Assembly: GCF_005405385.1 (NCBI RefSeq)
Contig: NZ_BJDY01000004.1
Coordinates: forward strand, 434,001-498,000
Length of the DNA stretch: 64,000 nucleotides
Direction of reading: 5' to 3'
From: Lactiplantibacillus mudanjiangensis
GTDB taxonomy: Bacteria > Bacillota > Bacilli > Lactobacillales > Lactobacillaceae
Shown: positions 8,380 through 21,335 of the stretch, piece by piece
How the letters are laid out: every line of letters starts with the position of its first letter
Numbering within the stretch: position 1 is the first letter of the stretch
Translations under genes and position numbers: made by a program
Notes under the pieces: model-generated
Databases searched by the model: none
Seen by the model: only the letters and a program-made list of their open reading frames with translations
What the model was told of the DNA's origin: nothing

Positions 8380-9555
8380 GTGGACAACTCAGTTTTAAAT
8401 CCAGGCGATACGCTGGGTATTATCGGGAATAGTACTAATGGCGTTGGCTTGGTAATTGCCGCCCGCAATGCTGGTATCAAGGTTGGGGTTTATGGCGATA
8501 ACGAGAATACTGAGACCATGGAATTGGCAGATTTTCGCGTGGTCGGCGCCCTCAAAGATCAACAACAACTACAAAATTTTGCCGAACGATGTGACGTGGT
8601 GACCTATGAATCAGAAACGATTGATGCGGCGGTCATGAGCTTTTTAGCGGCACATACGCGGGTTCCACAAGGGACCGACGCCTTGGAAATCATGCAAGAC
8701 CGTTCCCTTGAACGTGCCTTTTTTAGTCAGTTAAACTTGAACGTGGCACCTTCGGCAACCATTGTGAGCCTGGACGATGTTTATCAATCAATTGGCTCAA
8801 TTGGTTATCCGAGTGTGTTAAAACCCATCCAAAAAGGATTAGGCCAAAACCGGCAGTTGGTGATTAAAACCCAAACCGATATTGTTAAGGCCGCCGATTT
8901 ATTGGATTGGGGAACGTACATGTTAGAATCTTTGATTCCGTTTCAACAGGAATTGTCAGTTATCGTGGCGAAAACGCCAACAACGACGGAATTTTTCCCA
9001 ATCGTCGAAAATCGGTATCGGAATCATGAGTTGATGATGACCATGGTGCCGGCCCAAATTGATCCAGCCGTTAATGATGAAATCTTGCGGATCACGCAAG
9101 AAATTTGCGACAATTTAACGTACACCGGTGTTTTTGAAGTGGCGTTCTTCTTAACGAAGAGTGGCAACTTGTATGTTAAACGGATCGTGCCAGCGATGCA
9201 TGCATCTGGTTACGTGTTTGATCGGGCGACTAATATTAGTATGGCCGAGCAACACTTACGGGCAATTGCGGGCTTACCACTGACACCAGTTAAGCAGGTC
9301 TTGCCAGTGGTTGCGGTTTACTTTACGACCGCGCAAACCAATTTGATGCGGACACAATGGCAAATTAAGCCTAATTGGTTCTTCAACTTCTATCATCGGA
9401 CACAATTACAAGCTGAAAAAGCGGTCATGGCTGGGCACGTTTTGTTGGAAGCTACTAGTGTCAAAGACGCTTTAGAGCAAATTGATGATACAAATATCTG
9501 GCATCAAGCTTCAGCCGAGACGTCGACTGAGACCGCGCCAGAAACAACGGATTAA
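8380..9555 (+). CDS. PurK-like ATP-grasp protein (divergent paralogue of N5-carboxyaminoimidazole ribonucleotide synthase)
   Basis: 391 residues from the GTG at 8380 (AGTAGGGA five to ten bases upstream); the frame extends back to a TTG at 8290 without a ribosome site. The fold order is that of PurK: amino-terminal Rossmann-like domain (GIIGNSTNGVGLVIAA), ATP-grasp domain (YPSVLKPIQKGLGQ), and a carboxy-terminal domain. Key PurK motifs are altered: the EFENV-type motif reads TYESETID, and the NEIAPRPHNSGH-type loop reads VKRIVPAMHASGY, losing the N-E and R-P-H-N residues. It stands outside any pur operon. A changed substrate or loss of the CAIR synthase reaction is likely; this is inference. 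Confidence 0.75.
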   Translation: MDNSVLNPGDTLGIIGNSTNGVGLVIAARNAGIKVGVYGDNENTETMELADFRVVGALKDQQQLQNFAERCDVVTYESETIDAAVMSFLAAHTRVPQGTDALEIMQDRSLERAFFSQLNLNVAPSATIVSLDDVYQSIGSIGYPSVLKPIQKGLGQNRQLVIKTQTDIVKAADLLDWGTYMLESLIPFQQELSVIVAKTPTTTEFFPIVENRYRNHELMMTMVPAQIDPAVNDEILRITQEICDNLTYTGVFEVAFFLTKSGNLYVKRIVPAMHASGYVFDRATNISMAEQHLRAIAGLPLTPVKQVLPVVAVYFTTAQTNLMRTQWQIKPNWFFNFYHRTQLQAEKAVMAGHVLLEATSVKDALEQIDDTNIWHQASAETSTETAPETTD

Positions 9556-9573
9556 AAGTTAACGTAAATTTAG

Positions 9574-9606
9574 AAGAGTTTGGGTCAGCCGACCTAAGCT
9601 CTTTTG
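9574..9606 (+). terminator. Intrinsic terminator after the PurK-like gene
   Basis: Stem AAGAG-TT-GGGTC pairing with GACC-TAA-GCTCTT (9574-9586 with 9591-9603), followed by TTTTGTTGTTTT. Confidence 0.75.
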
Positions 9607-9685
9607 TTGTTTTGAAAGCCCATGGTTTTGATCAGAACAAACATTCGAAAATGCGGTTGAAAGACCAGCAAACCGGGCTAAAATT

Positions 9686-9694
9686 TGCTATAAT
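9686..9694 (+). promoter_or_regulatory. Extended -10 promoter of the pcrA operon
   Basis: TGCTATAAT gives a perfect TATAAT (9689-9694) with the TGN extension, about 38 bases before the pcrA start. No good -35 is seen at the right distance, as is usual for extended -10 promoters. Confidence 0.55.
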
Positions 9695-9731
9695 ATTTGT
9701 TGACTGATTTTATGAAAGGGTGGCGAACATT

Positions 9732-11990
9732 GTGTCGAAAGAAAGCCTGCTAGCAGGAATGAATGACAAGCAACAAGAAGCTGTTTTAGACACGGAAGGA
9801 CCGCTACTAATTATGGCCGGTGCCGGCTCTGGGAAAACCCGAGTATTGACGCATCGTGTCGTATATTTAATTGAAGAACAAGGGGTCAACCCTTGGAACG
9901 TTCTAGCGATTACATTTACGAATAAGGCCGCACGTGAAATGCGTGAACGGGTCGGTAAGTTATTGGGCGAAGATGCCCGCGACGTTTGGGTCTCGACGTT
10001 CCATGCGTTGTGTGTGCGAATTTTACGGCGTGATATTGAACAGATTGGCTACAATCGTGCCTTTACGATTGCCGGTTCTAGTGAACAACGAACCTTAGTG
10101 AAACGGATTTTGACGGATCAAAATATTGATTCAAAGAAATACGATCCACGGTCATTACTATCCGCAATTTCAAATGCCAAAAATGATTTGCAGACGCCAG
10201 CGATGTATCGTGAAAGTGCAGCTAGTCCGTTTGAAAGTATTGTCGCCGATGTTTACGATCAATATCAACGGGAACTAGCCGCTGATCAGGCCGTCGATTT
10301 CGATGATCTGATCATGTTGACCATTCAATTATTTAAACAAAATCCAGAAACGTTAGCTTGGTATCAAAATAAATTCCATTATATTCACGTGGATGAATAT
10401 CAGGATACGAACAACGCACAATATACGTTAGTTAATATGTTGGCTGAAAAGTATCGTAACCTCTGTGTTGTTGGGGATGCCGACCAGTCAATCTATGGCT
10501 GGCGGGGTGCCAATATGGAAAATATCTTGAACTTTGAACAAGATTATCCAGATGCTGATAGCGTCATGTTGGAACAAAATTATCGGTCAACCAAAACCAT
10601 TTTGGAAGCCGCTAATCAAGTGATTAATCACAATACAACGCGGCGGCCAAAGAAGTTATGGACCGAAAATGATGACGGTAATCAAATTGCCTATTATCGG
10701 GGTCAGAGCGAAACCGATGAAACCCATTATGTGATTGCCCAGATTCAAGAACAAATGCGTGATCACAATTATAATTATGGTGACTTTGCTGTGCTTTATC
10801 GGACCAACGCCCAATCTCGGGCAATGGAAGAATCGCTGGTTAAAGCCAACATTCCTTATACCATGGTCGGTGGCAACAAGTTCTACGATCGTAAAGAAAT
10901 TCGCGATGTCTTGGCTTATTTGACCTTAGCGGTTAATGATCAAGATTCGTTGAACTTCGAACGGGTGGTTAATGAACCGAAACGTGGGATTGGTCAAACG
11001 AGTGTTGCTAAGTTACGAGCCTTTGCCGATGAGGCCGGCTATTCGATGCTAGAAGCAGCCAGTAATATCGATATGGCCAACGGTATTCCAACCCGGGCTA
11101 AAGGGGCGTTAGCGCAGTTTGCAGCGACCATGAATGAACTGCGCGCGATGCGTGAATTCTTATCGGTTACCGATTTGACGCAAGAAATCTTAGATCGTAC
11201 CGGTTACATGAAAGCGTTGAAGGCTGAAAAAGCGGCTAAACCATTAGAAACGCAGACGCGGATTGAAAATATCGAAGAATTCTTGTCCGTGACGAAGCAA
11301 TTTGATGACAAGTACCAACCAGAAACCGAAGATAGTGATAAGTTCGTCGACTTCTTGGCTGACTTAGCGTTAGTTTCAGATATCGATAACGTCGAAGAAG
11401 AACCTCAAGCCGTGACGTTAATGACGTTACATGCGGCTAAAGGGTTGGAATTTCCGGTCGTCTTCTTGATTGGCTTGGAAGAAGGCATCTTCCCATTATC
11501 ACGTGCGATGATGGATGAAGACGAATTAGAAGAAGAACGTCGGTTGGCCTATGTTGGGATTACCCGGGCTGAAAAGCAATTATATTTAACAAATGCCTAT
11601 TCACGGATGTTATATGGTCGTCGTCAAAGTAACCAAGAATCCCGGTTTGTGGCCGAAATTGATCAGAGCCTATTACGCAATGACAATACATTGGATGGGG
11701 TTCAAAGTAGCAAGTTAGATGTGCCATTTAAGACTCAAAAAGCATTGACGCCAAGATACAAGAAGAATCCAGTTGGGACTCGAGCCACGGTTAAAAAGGC
11801 CAGTGGAACGGGCGCTGACAAGAATAGTTGGCGGATTGGCGATAAAGTCACCCACCGCAAGTGGGGAACCGGAACGGTGGTTAAAGTCACCGGTGCTGGT
11901 GAAGATGCTGAGTTAGATATTGCCTTTAAGTCGGAAGGTATTAAACGCTTATTAGCGGCGTTTGCACCGATTCAAAAGGTTCAAAACTAG
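9732..11990 (+). CDS. pcrA: ATP-dependent DNA helicase PcrA (UvrD/Rep family)
   Basis: 752 residues from the GTG at 9732 (amino end MSKESLLAGMND), the usual PcrA length. Helicase motifs appear in order: Walker A AGAGSGKT, motif Ia TFTNKAAREM, motif II VDEYQDTN, motif III GDADQSIYGWRG, motif IV EQNYRSTKTI, motif V TLHAAKGLEFPVVFL and motif VI YVGITRAEKQLYL. The carboxy end carries the small Tudor-like RNA-polymerase-binding tail (DKVTHRKWGTGTVV). PcrA is a 3'-5' superfamily 1 helicase essential in Gram-positive bacteria for plasmid replication, repair and removal of RecA filaments. Followed by ligA after 21 bases in the usual Firmicute order. Confidence 0.96.
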   Translation: MSKESLLAGMNDKQQEAVLDTEGPLLIMAGAGSGKTRVLTHRVVYLIEEQGVNPWNVLAITFTNKAAREMRERVGKLLGEDARDVWVSTFHALCVRILRRDIEQIGYNRAFTIAGSSEQRTLVKRILTDQNIDSKKYDPRSLLSAISNAKNDLQTPAMYRESAASPFESIVADVYDQYQRELAADQAVDFDDLIMLTIQLFKQNPETLAWYQNKFHYIHVDEYQDTNNAQYTLVNMLAEKYRNLCVVGDADQSIYGWRGANMENILNFEQDYPDADSVMLEQNYRSTKTILEAANQVINHNTTRRPKKLWTENDDGNQIAYYRGQSETDETHYVIAQIQEQMRDHNYNYGDFAVLYRTNAQSRAMEESLVKANIPYTMVGGNKFYDRKEIRDVLAYLTLAVNDQDSLNFERVVNEPKRGIGQTSVAKLRAFADEAGYSMLEAASNIDMANGIPTRAKGALAQFAATMNELRAMREFLSVTDLTQEILDRTGYMKALKAEKAAKPLETQTRIENIEEFLSVTKQFDDKYQPETEDSDKFVDFLADLALVSDIDNVEEEPQAVTLMTLHAAKGLEFPVVFLIGLEEGIFPLSRAMMDEDELEEERRLAYVGITRAEKQLYLTNAYSRMLYGRRQSNQESRFVAEIDQSLLRNDNTLDGVQSSKLDVPFKTQKALTPRYKKNPVGTRATVKKASGTGADKNSWRIGDKVTHRKWGTGTVVKVTGAGEDAELDIAFKSEGIKRLLAAFAPIQKVQN

Positions 11991-15229
<3,239 letters not shown>

Positions 15230-15265
15230 GTTAATGTAGCAGAATTGCAGAAAGAAGGAAATTTG

Positions 15266-15580
15266 ATGGCTGAAGAACGCATTAATGCCGAACAAGTCAA
15301 GCATGTCGCGGAACTCGCGAAGCTCGAATTTACCACTGAACAACTGACCATGTTTACTGGTCAACTAGAAAAAATTATCGGGATGTTTGAAGATTTAAGT
15401 AAGGTTGATACGACTGATGTGCCCGTTACCTCTCGGGTAAGTGATCGTCAAAATGCCCTACGCGATGATGTGGCGGTTAAGAGTAATGATCGTGAAGCCT
15501 TATTGGCTAACGCACCACAGGCCGCTAATGGGTTAATTAAAGTGCCAGCAATCATTGATGAAAGCGGGGACGGTGAATAA
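15266..15580 (+). CDS. gatC: Aspartyl/glutamyl-tRNA(Asn/Gln) amidotransferase subunit C
   Basis: 104 residues from the ATG at 15266 (AGAAGGAA seven bases upstream). GatC wraps around GatA and holds the GatCAB complex together. The amino end [17 protein letters not shown] is typical. Its TAA overlaps the gatA ATG by one base (TAATG). Confidence 0.95.
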   Translation: MAEERINAEQVKHVAELAKLEFTTEQLTMFTGQLEKIIGMFEDLSKVDTTDVPVTSRVSDRQNALRDDVAVKSNDREALLANAPQAANGLIKVPAIIDESGDGE

Positions 15581-17043
15581 TGAACTTTTTTAACCAAGAT
15601 TTAACGAGTTTACACGCCGATTTGGTCAGCAAAAAGATTACGGCCACGGAATTGACCCAAGCAACCTTTGATAATTTAAAGGGAACGGATGCCAAAGTCG
15701 ATGCCTTCTTAAACTTAAATGAAGCAGCGGCTTTAAAACAAGCAGCTGAATTAGATGCTAAGGGAATCGATCCTGATAACTTGTTAGCTGGGATTCCAGT
15801 GGCAGTTAAGGATAACATCGTGACTAAAGGGTTAACGACCACGGCCGCTTCTAAGATGTTGGAAAACTTTGTACCTGTTTACGACGCCACGGTAGTTGAA
15901 AAGATGCAAGCACATGACATGATCATCATTGGGAAAACCAATTTGGATGAATTTGCCATGGGTGGGTCCACTGAAAACTCGGCCTTTAAGACGACGAAGA
16001 ATCCTTGGGATGTTAGTCGTGTTCCCGGTGGGTCTTCAGGTGGTTCTGCCGTTGCCGTAGCAGCTGGTGAAGTGCCCGTTGCGTTCGGATCAGATACCGG
16101 TGGTTCAATTCGTCAACCAGCTTCATTTAACGGTATCGTTGGGATGAAACCAACGTATGGTCGCGTTTCTCGTTGGGGTTTGATTGCCTTTGGTTCATCC
16201 TTAGATCAAATCGGGACAATGACCCGTAACGTTAAAGATAATGCGGCTGCCTTGAATATTATTGCCGGTAATGATGTCAAAGATGGGACGTCTTCAAAGC
16301 GAGAAGTGCCCGACTTTACTGCTGGTTTGACTGGTGACATCAAAGGGATGAAGATCGCGTTACCTAAAGAATATATGGGTGACGGGATTGATCCTAAGGT
16401 TCGCGACGTGATTAAAGCGGCTGTTAAGCAGTTTGAAGACTTAGGTGCTACGGTTGAAGAAGTGTCCTTACCACATAGTCGCTATGGGGTACCGGCTTAC
16501 TACATCATTGCCTCATCTGAAGCGTCATCAAACTTACAACGATTTGATGGGATTCGTTATGGCTTTCGGGCTGACGATGTGAAGAACTTGGAAGACGTTT
16601 ACGTTCGAAGCCGTTCTGAAGGTTTTGGTGATGAAGTTAAACGTCGGATCATGTTAGGGACGTTCTCACTTTCAGCTGGTTATTACGATGCTTACTTCCA
16701 CAAGGCTGGTCAAGTTCGGACGTTGATCATCAATGATTTCAATAAAGTCTTTGAAAACTATGATTTAATCATTGGCCCAACCGCCCCAACACCAGCTTTC
16801 AAATTGGGTGATGAAATCTCAGATCCAATTACGATGTATATGAATGATGTTTTGACGATCCCAGTTAACTTAGCAGGGCTTCCAGGGATGTCGATTCCAG
16901 CTGGCTTTGCCGACGGTATGCCAGTTGGGTTGCAATTGATTGGTAAGTCCTTCGATGAAAGTACGCTTTACAAGGCAGGTTATGCTTTTGAACAAGCCAC
17001 TGACTTTCATCAAGCAACCCCAGATTTAGGAGGCGCACATTAA
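15580..17043 (+). CDS. gatA: Glutamyl-tRNA(Gln) amidotransferase subunit A
   Basis: 487 residues, amidase-signature family. The Ser-cisSer-Lys triad is visible: K77 in VAVKDNI, S152 in GGSSGGSA and S176 in [10 protein letters not shown]. GatA releases ammonia from glutamine and passes it to GatB, which amidates Glu-tRNA(Gln) or Asp-tRNA(Asn). The window has no sign of glnS, in line with the indirect route to Gln-tRNA in lactobacilli. Starts on the last base of gatC and its stop overlaps the gatB ATG (TTAATG). Confidence 0.97.
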   Translation: MNFFNQDLTSLHADLVSKKITATELTQATFDNLKGTDAKVDAFLNLNEAAALKQAAELDAKGIDPDNLLAGIPVAVKDNIVTKGLTTTAASKMLENFVPVYDATVVEKMQAHDMIIIGKTNLDEFAMGGSTENSAFKTTKNPWDVSRVPGGSSGGSAVAVAAGEVPVAFGSDTGGSIRQPASFNGIVGMKPTYGRVSRWGLIAFGSSLDQIGTMTRNVKDNAAALNIIAGNDVKDGTSSKREVPDFTAGLTGDIKGMKIALPKEYMGDGIDPKVRDVIKAAVKQFEDLGATVEEVSLPHSRYGVPAYYIIASSEASSNLQRFDGIRYGFRADDVKNLEDVYVRSRSEGFGDEVKRRIMLGTFSLSAGYYDAYFHKAGQVRTLIINDFNKVFENYDLIIGPTAPTPAFKLGDEISDPITMYMNDVLTIPVNLAGLPGMSIPAGFADGMPVGLQLIGKSFDESTLYKAGYAFEQATDFHQATPDLGGAH

Positions 17044-18467
17044 TGAATTTTGTCACAACTATTGGGCTTGAAGTCCACGTTGAATTAAAAACCAATTCCA
17101 AAATCTTTAGTCCGTCACCGGTGCAATTTGGGTCAGAACCTAATGCCAACACGAACGTGATTGACTGGGGATATCCTGGGGTTTTACCAACGGCTAATAA
17201 AGGCGTGGTCGAAGCCGGGATTAAAGCAGCCACGGCCTTGCATGCCGAAATTGAACAATCCACTTATTTTGATCGGAAGAACTACTTCTACCCAGATAAT
17301 CCAAAGGCTTACCAAATCACTCAACATGAAAAGCCATTAGCGCATGATGGTTGGCTTGAAATTGAAGTGGATGGCAAGACCAAGAAGATCGGGATCGAAG
17401 AAATGCATATCGAAGAAGACGCTGGGAAAAATACCCACGAAAGCGATTATTCGTATGTCGATTTAAACCGGCAAGGGACGCCGTTGATCGAAATTGTCTC
17501 CAAACCAGACATTGCCTCACCAGAAGAAGCTTATGCTTACTGTGAAGCATTACGTCAACGGATTCAATTTACCGGTGTTTCTGATGTGAAGATGGAAGAA
17601 GGCTCCATGCGGGTCGATGTTAATATTTCCATTCGCCCAGTTGGTTCAGACAAGTATGGGGTTAAAGCGGAAATGAAGAACTTGAACTCCTTCAACTATG
17701 TCCGTAAGTCTTTGGAATACGAAGAACAACGCCAACAACATGTCTTAATGTCAGGTGGCCAAGTGCAACAAGAAACCCGTCGTTTTGACGAAACTACTGG
17801 TAAGACGATCTTAATGCGGGTTAAGGAAGGTAGCGATGATTACCGTTACTTCCCAGAACCTGATGTACCAGCCGTTGAAATCAGTGACGAATGGATCAGT
17901 GAAATCCAAAAGACGATTCCAGAAATGCCTGGTTCACGTCGGAAACGTTATATCAACGACTTTGGCTTAACCGCCTACGATGCGGGTGTTTTGACGCAAA
18001 CAAAAGAAATGTCAGACTTCTTTGATGCCACAGTTGCAGCTGGTGCCGATCCTAAGTTGGCTTCTAACTATTTGCAAGGGGACGTTAACGCCTACTTGAA
18101 CGAAAACCATGTCGGCTTGTTAGCAACGAAGCTGACACCTGAAAACTTGGCTAGCATGATTAAGATGATTTCTGATGAAACCATCTCAAGTAAAATTGCT
18201 AAGAAAGTCTTCAAAGCAATCATGGAAGGTGCCGATGCGGTTGAATGGGTCAATAAGAAGGGCTTAGTTCAATTATCTGATCCTGCCCAATTGCAACCAA
18301 TTATCGATCAAGTGTTGGATAACAACCAACAATCAATCGATGACTTCAAGAATGGGAAAGACCGGGCGGTTGGTTTCTTAGTGGGGCAAATTATGAAACA
18401 AACCCATGGGAAAGCCAATCCAAAGGTTGTTAACCAATTATTAATGGCGTCATTGAAGGCTAAATAA
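17043..18467 (+). CDS. gatB: Aspartyl/glutamyl-tRNA amidotransferase subunit B
   Basis: 474 residues, the kinase and tRNA-binding subunit of GatCAB. The amino end [12 protein letters not shown] and the motif [14 protein letters not shown] are typical; the cradle domain is followed by the helical YqeY-like tail (about 330-474) that reads the tRNA elbow. It phosphorylates the glutamyl or aspartyl ester and adds ammonia. Last of the gatCAB genes; the next gene follows after 42 bases. Confidence 0.97.
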   Translation: MNFVTTIGLEVHVELKTNSKIFSPSPVQFGSEPNANTNVIDWGYPGVLPTANKGVVEAGIKAATALHAEIEQSTYFDRKNYFYPDNPKAYQITQHEKPLAHDGWLEIEVDGKTKKIGIEEMHIEEDAGKNTHESDYSYVDLNRQGTPLIEIVSKPDIASPEEAYAYCEALRQRIQFTGVSDVKMEEGSMRVDVNISIRPVGSDKYGVKAEMKNLNSFNYVRKSLEYEEQRQQHVLMSGGQVQQETRRFDETTGKTILMRVKEGSDDYRYFPEPDVPAVEISDEWISEIQKTIPEMPGSRRKRYINDFGLTAYDAGVLTQTKEMSDFFDATVAAGADPKLASNYLQGDVNAYLNENHVGLLATKLTPENLASMIKMISDETISSKIAKKVFKAIMEGADAVEWVNKKGLVQLSDPAQLQPIIDQVLDNNQQSIDDFKNGKDRAVGFLVGQIMKQTHGKANPKVVNQLLMASLKAK

Positions 18468-18509
18468 GCTTAAGAACAGAAAAAAGATAGGACGCGGAGG
18501 AAGAGTAAC

Positions 18510-19526
18510 ATGCGTAAACGGGCACGAATAATTTATAACCCGACTTCTGGACGTGAGGCACTTACTCACGATCTAGTTGAAATTTTAGGGATCTTTGAGC
18601 AAGCGGGGTACGAAACGAGTGCCTATGCGACGACACCAGCCCCAAATTCGGCGGCTGATGAAGCGCGACGTTGTGCCAAGGATGGGTTTGAATTAATTGT
18701 GGCAGCTGGTGGTGATGGGACCATCAATCAAGTTGTCAATGGGCTGGCCGGTTTGAAACGGCGTCCAAAGATGGCCATTATCCCCGCCGGAACCACGAAT
18801 GACTACGCACGAGCGTTACACATTCCTCGGGATAATCCGGTCGCCGCAGCGAAGGTTGTCTTGAAAAACCAAACGGTTAAGATGGATATCGGCCAAGCTG
18901 GGGATCAATATTTCATTAACATCGCTGCTGGGGGGATGTTAACGGAACTCACTTATGACGTGCCATCACAATTAAAATCCATTTTTGGGTATGCGGCTTA
19001 TTTAGCCAAAGGGGCCGAATTATTACCTCGGGTTAAGCCGGTTGAAATGGATTTGAAGTATGATGACGGGCATTTTAAGGGGAAAGCATCGATGTTTTTC
19101 TTAGCACTGACTAATTCAGTGGGTGGTTTTGAAAAGATCGTGCCAGATGCCTCACTAGATGATGGTAAATTCACAATGATTATTGTGAAGACTAGTAATC
19201 TAGCGAAAATGCTTCATTTGATGACGTTAGTGTTAAATGGTGGCAAGCACATCAACGATCCAAGTATTATCTATGTGAAGACCAGTAAAGTGGTTGCAAA
19301 ACCCGTCAATGGGCGCCTGATGATTAACTTGGATGGTGAATATGGTGGCGATGCCCCAATGACGTTCCACAATTTCAAGCAACATATTGAATTTTTTGCG
19401 GATACGGATCGGATTCCAAACGAAGCGATTACGACAGCGGACCCAGAATTACAAGATGCTGAACGTAACTTCATGTCAGCCGTTGATCAATTACCAGCGG
19501 ACGCGACCGATTCAGATTCTGAATAA
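18510..19526 (+). CDS. dagK: Diacylglycerol kinase (DgkB-type lipid kinase)
   Basis: 338 residues with the DAGK catalytic fold: RIIYNPTSGRE at the start, the nucleotide-binding motif AAGGDGTINQVVNGL and IIPAGTTNDYARAL. DgkB phosphorylates diacylglycerol released during lipoteichoic acid synthesis and returns it to phospholipid metabolism. Lies 42 bases after gatB behind a GCGGAGGAAG ribosome site, and is followed by a terminator. Confidence 0.9.
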   Translation: MRKRARIIYNPTSGREALTHDLVEILGIFEQAGYETSAYATTPAPNSAADEARRCAKDGFELIVAAGGDGTINQVVNGLAGLKRRPKMAIIPAGTTNDYARALHIPRDNPVAAAKVVLKNQTVKMDIGQAGDQYFINIAAGGMLTELTYDVPSQLKSIFGYAAYLAKGAELLPRVKPVEMDLKYDDGHFKGKASMFFLALTNSVGGFEKIVPDASLDDGKFTMIIVKTSNLAKMLHLMTLVLNGGKHINDPSIIYVKTSKVVAKPVNGRLMINLDGEYGGDAPMTFHNFKQHIEFFADTDRIPNEAITTADPELQDAERNFMSAVDQLPADATDSDSE

Positions 19527-19533
19527 CTTGCTT

Positions 19534-19577
19534 AAATTACCGTTTACTTATACAATAGTGGACGGTAATTTTTTTAA
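19534..19577 (+). terminator. Intrinsic terminator after diacylglycerol kinase
   Basis: 10-bp stem AAATTACCGT/ACGGTAATTT (19534-19543 with 19562-19571) running into TTTTTTT. An extension of the next reading frame crosses it, which argues for the later start of rlmD. Confidence 0.75.
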
Positions 19578-19641
19578 GCGGGTGCTATTTGAGCAGCCCA
19601 TTAGTCCGATTAATCAACCAGAAAGAAAAACGAGGAAATTC

Positions 19642-21012
19642 ATGAAAGTTAGTTTACCAGTCTATAAAGACCAAGTCCTAGATGTCGAGATCATGGACTT
19701 AACGTATCAAGGGATGGGCGTTGCCAAAGTTGACAACTACCCAATCTTCATTGATAACACGTTACCATCTGAAAAAATCACGGTTAAAGTGACCAAGACG
19801 ACGAAGAACTTTGCGTTCGGTGATGTCGTTAAAATTTTACAAGTAAGCCCTCATCGGGTTAATCCTAAAGGTCGCGTCTACCGTCAAACTGGGATCGCAC
19901 CATTACAACACTTGGAATACAGCGAACAATTGAAGTTCAAACAACATCAAATCGCTGAATTATTTGCGAAAGTTCACATGGATGATGTTGAAGTCTTACC
20001 AACTATTGGGATGGATCACCCCTCACAATACCGGAATAAGGCTCAAGTGCCCGTTCGGAAAGTGCAAGGCGAATTAACGACTGGCTTCTACAAGAAGAAT
20101 AGTCATCAATTAATGCCGTTAGAAGATTATTACATTCAAGATCCAGCGATTGATCACGCGATCATCGTCATTCGTGATATTTTACGTAAATATCATGAAG
20201 AAGCTTATGATGAATTCCATCATAGTGGGACCATTCGGACGATCATGGTTCGTCGTGGCTATTACAGTCACGAAATGATGGTTGTCTTAGTGACCCGGAC
20301 GAAACGGTTACCAATGGCTGATGTCGTTGTTGAAGAGATTCAAGCCGCTTTACCAGAAGTGGTTAGTGTGATTCAAAATGTGAACCAAAAGCGTACTAAC
20401 GTCATTTTAGGACCGGTTAACAATGTGTTAGCTGGTAAGTCAACCATGAATGACCAATTGTTAGGCTTGACGTTTGCGATTTCTGCGCAATCATTCTATC
20501 AAGTGAATCCCCAACAAACCGAAAAGTTGTATCAATTAGCCATTGATCAAGCCGGGTTAACCGGTAACGAAACCGTTATTGATGCCTATTCTGGGATTGG
20601 GACGATTTCATTAACAATGGCGCAACATGCCAAGCAAGTTTATGGTGTGGATATTGTGCCAGCTGCGATTGATAATGCCCGTCAAAATGCGGACAAGAAT
20701 GGCATCAAGAATGCTGAATTCGTCTTGGGTAGTGCCGAAAAAGTTATGGCCCAATGGCAAGAAGATGGCATCAAACCAGATGTTGTCGTGGTTGATCCAC
20801 CACGTAAAGGGTTGGATGAAGCGTTTATCGAAAGTGCTGCGGCCATGGGACCAAAACGAGTGGTTTACATCAGTTGTAACCCATCAACCTTAGTTCGTGA
20901 CGTGCAACGTTTCGCTGAACATGGGTATCACATTAATGCGCCAGTACAACCAGTGGACCAATTCCCACAAACGCCACATATCGAAAGTGTGACGGTTTTA
21001 GAACGCGATTAG
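19642..21012 (+). CDS. rlmD: 23S rRNA (uracil-5-)-methyltransferase, RumA/RlmD family
   Basis: 456 residues from the ATG at 19642 (CGAGGAAA upstream); the frame is open further upstream but only across the terminator. An amino-terminal TRAM domain (about 1-60) is followed by the methyltransferase fold: SAM motif VIDAYSGIGTISL, VDPPRKGLD, and the nucleophilic cysteine in YISCNPSTLVRD. No iron-sulfur CxxC cluster is evident near residue 80, as in Firmicute members. It makes 5-methyluridine in 23S rRNA (RlmC/RlmD sites in the family). Single gene. Confidence 0.92.
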   Translation: MKVSLPVYKDQVLDVEIMDLTYQGMGVAKVDNYPIFIDNTLPSEKITVKVTKTTKNFAFGDVVKILQVSPHRVNPKGRVYRQTGIAPLQHLEYSEQLKFKQHQIAELFAKVHMDDVEVLPTIGMDHPSQYRNKAQVPVRKVQGELTTGFYKKNSHQLMPLEDYYIQDPAIDHAIIVIRDILRKYHEEAYDEFHHSGTIRTIMVRRGYYSHEMMVVLVTRTKRLPMADVVVEEIQAALPEVVSVIQNVNQKRTNVILGPVNNVLAGKSTMNDQLLGLTFAISAQSFYQVNPQQTEKLYQLAIDQAGLTGNETVIDAYSGIGTISLTMAQHAKQVYGVDIVPAAIDNARQNADKNGIKNAEFVLGSAEKVMAQWQEDGIKPDVVVVDPPRKGLDEAFIESAAAMGPKRVVYISCNPSTLVRDVQRFAEHGYHINAPVQPVDQFPQTPHIESVTVLERD

Positions 21013-21013
21013 T

Positions 21014-21137
21014 AAGAGTGTGACCAAAAGCGGGTTGTGACTGAGCATAGCCTAGACAGGCAACTGATTGGCACTTTCAATCGGTTGCCTGTCGTAGCTA
21101 AGCGGAGGTCACAGCTTTTGGGCGCACGTTTCAACAA
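21014..21137 (+). ncRNA. Structured repeat S, copy 1 (GAGCATAGCCTAG / GTAGCTAAGCGG hairpin element)
   Basis: Conserved flank GAGCATAGCCTAG (21043-21055), then stem ACAGGCAAC/GTTGCCTGT (21056-21064 with 21084-21092) around a loop holding CACTTTCAAT, then GTAGCTAAGCGGAGG (21094-21108). An outer stem pairs CCAAAAGC...GTGAC with GTCAC-A-GCTTTTGG. The other three copies keep the flanks but have unrelated, still paired, stem sequences. Whether it acts as RNA or DNA is not known; it begins directly after rlmD. Confidence 0.7.
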
Positions 21138-21234
21138 GTAAGGTCTAGAGCAATCCAACCCCAACTTGCAATTTCTCCAATCGTCCGGTAAGCTCGTAAT
21201 AACAATTACATTAACTATCGGAAGACTTCAAAGT

Positions 21235-21312
21235 TAGATAAGGTACTCGTATGAGTATCGGAGGGCTGCGGCCAGATAAGATTAGCATCATAATCTTATC
21301 TGGTCGTTTTTT
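21235..21312 (+). promoter_or_regulatory. Possible transcription attenuator upstream of the MFS gene
   Basis: A strong terminator stem CCAGATAAGATT/AATCTTATCTGG (21271-21282 with 21291-21302) plus TTTTTT lies 24 bases before the MFS start, with the ribosome site GGGAGGA just behind it. A smaller hairpin TACTC/GAGTA and a GATAAGG segment just upstream could compete with it. Either it simply ends the rlmD transcript, with a promoter too weak to recognise behind it, or it controls read-through. No T-box or known riboswitch core was recognised. Confidence 0.45.
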
Positions 21313-21335
21313 GTCGTCTCGGGAGGAATTGACAT

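Noticed and set aside
19387-19641. Amino-terminal extension of RlmD
   Set aside because: It would cross the end of the kinase gene and a terminator; the ATG at 19642 has a ribosome site and gives the usual TRAM start.
21140-21312. T-box or other known riboswitch before the MFS gene
   Set aside because: No T-box GGTGGNACCGCG-type sequence or specifier loop, and no other known aptamer core could be recognised by eye.
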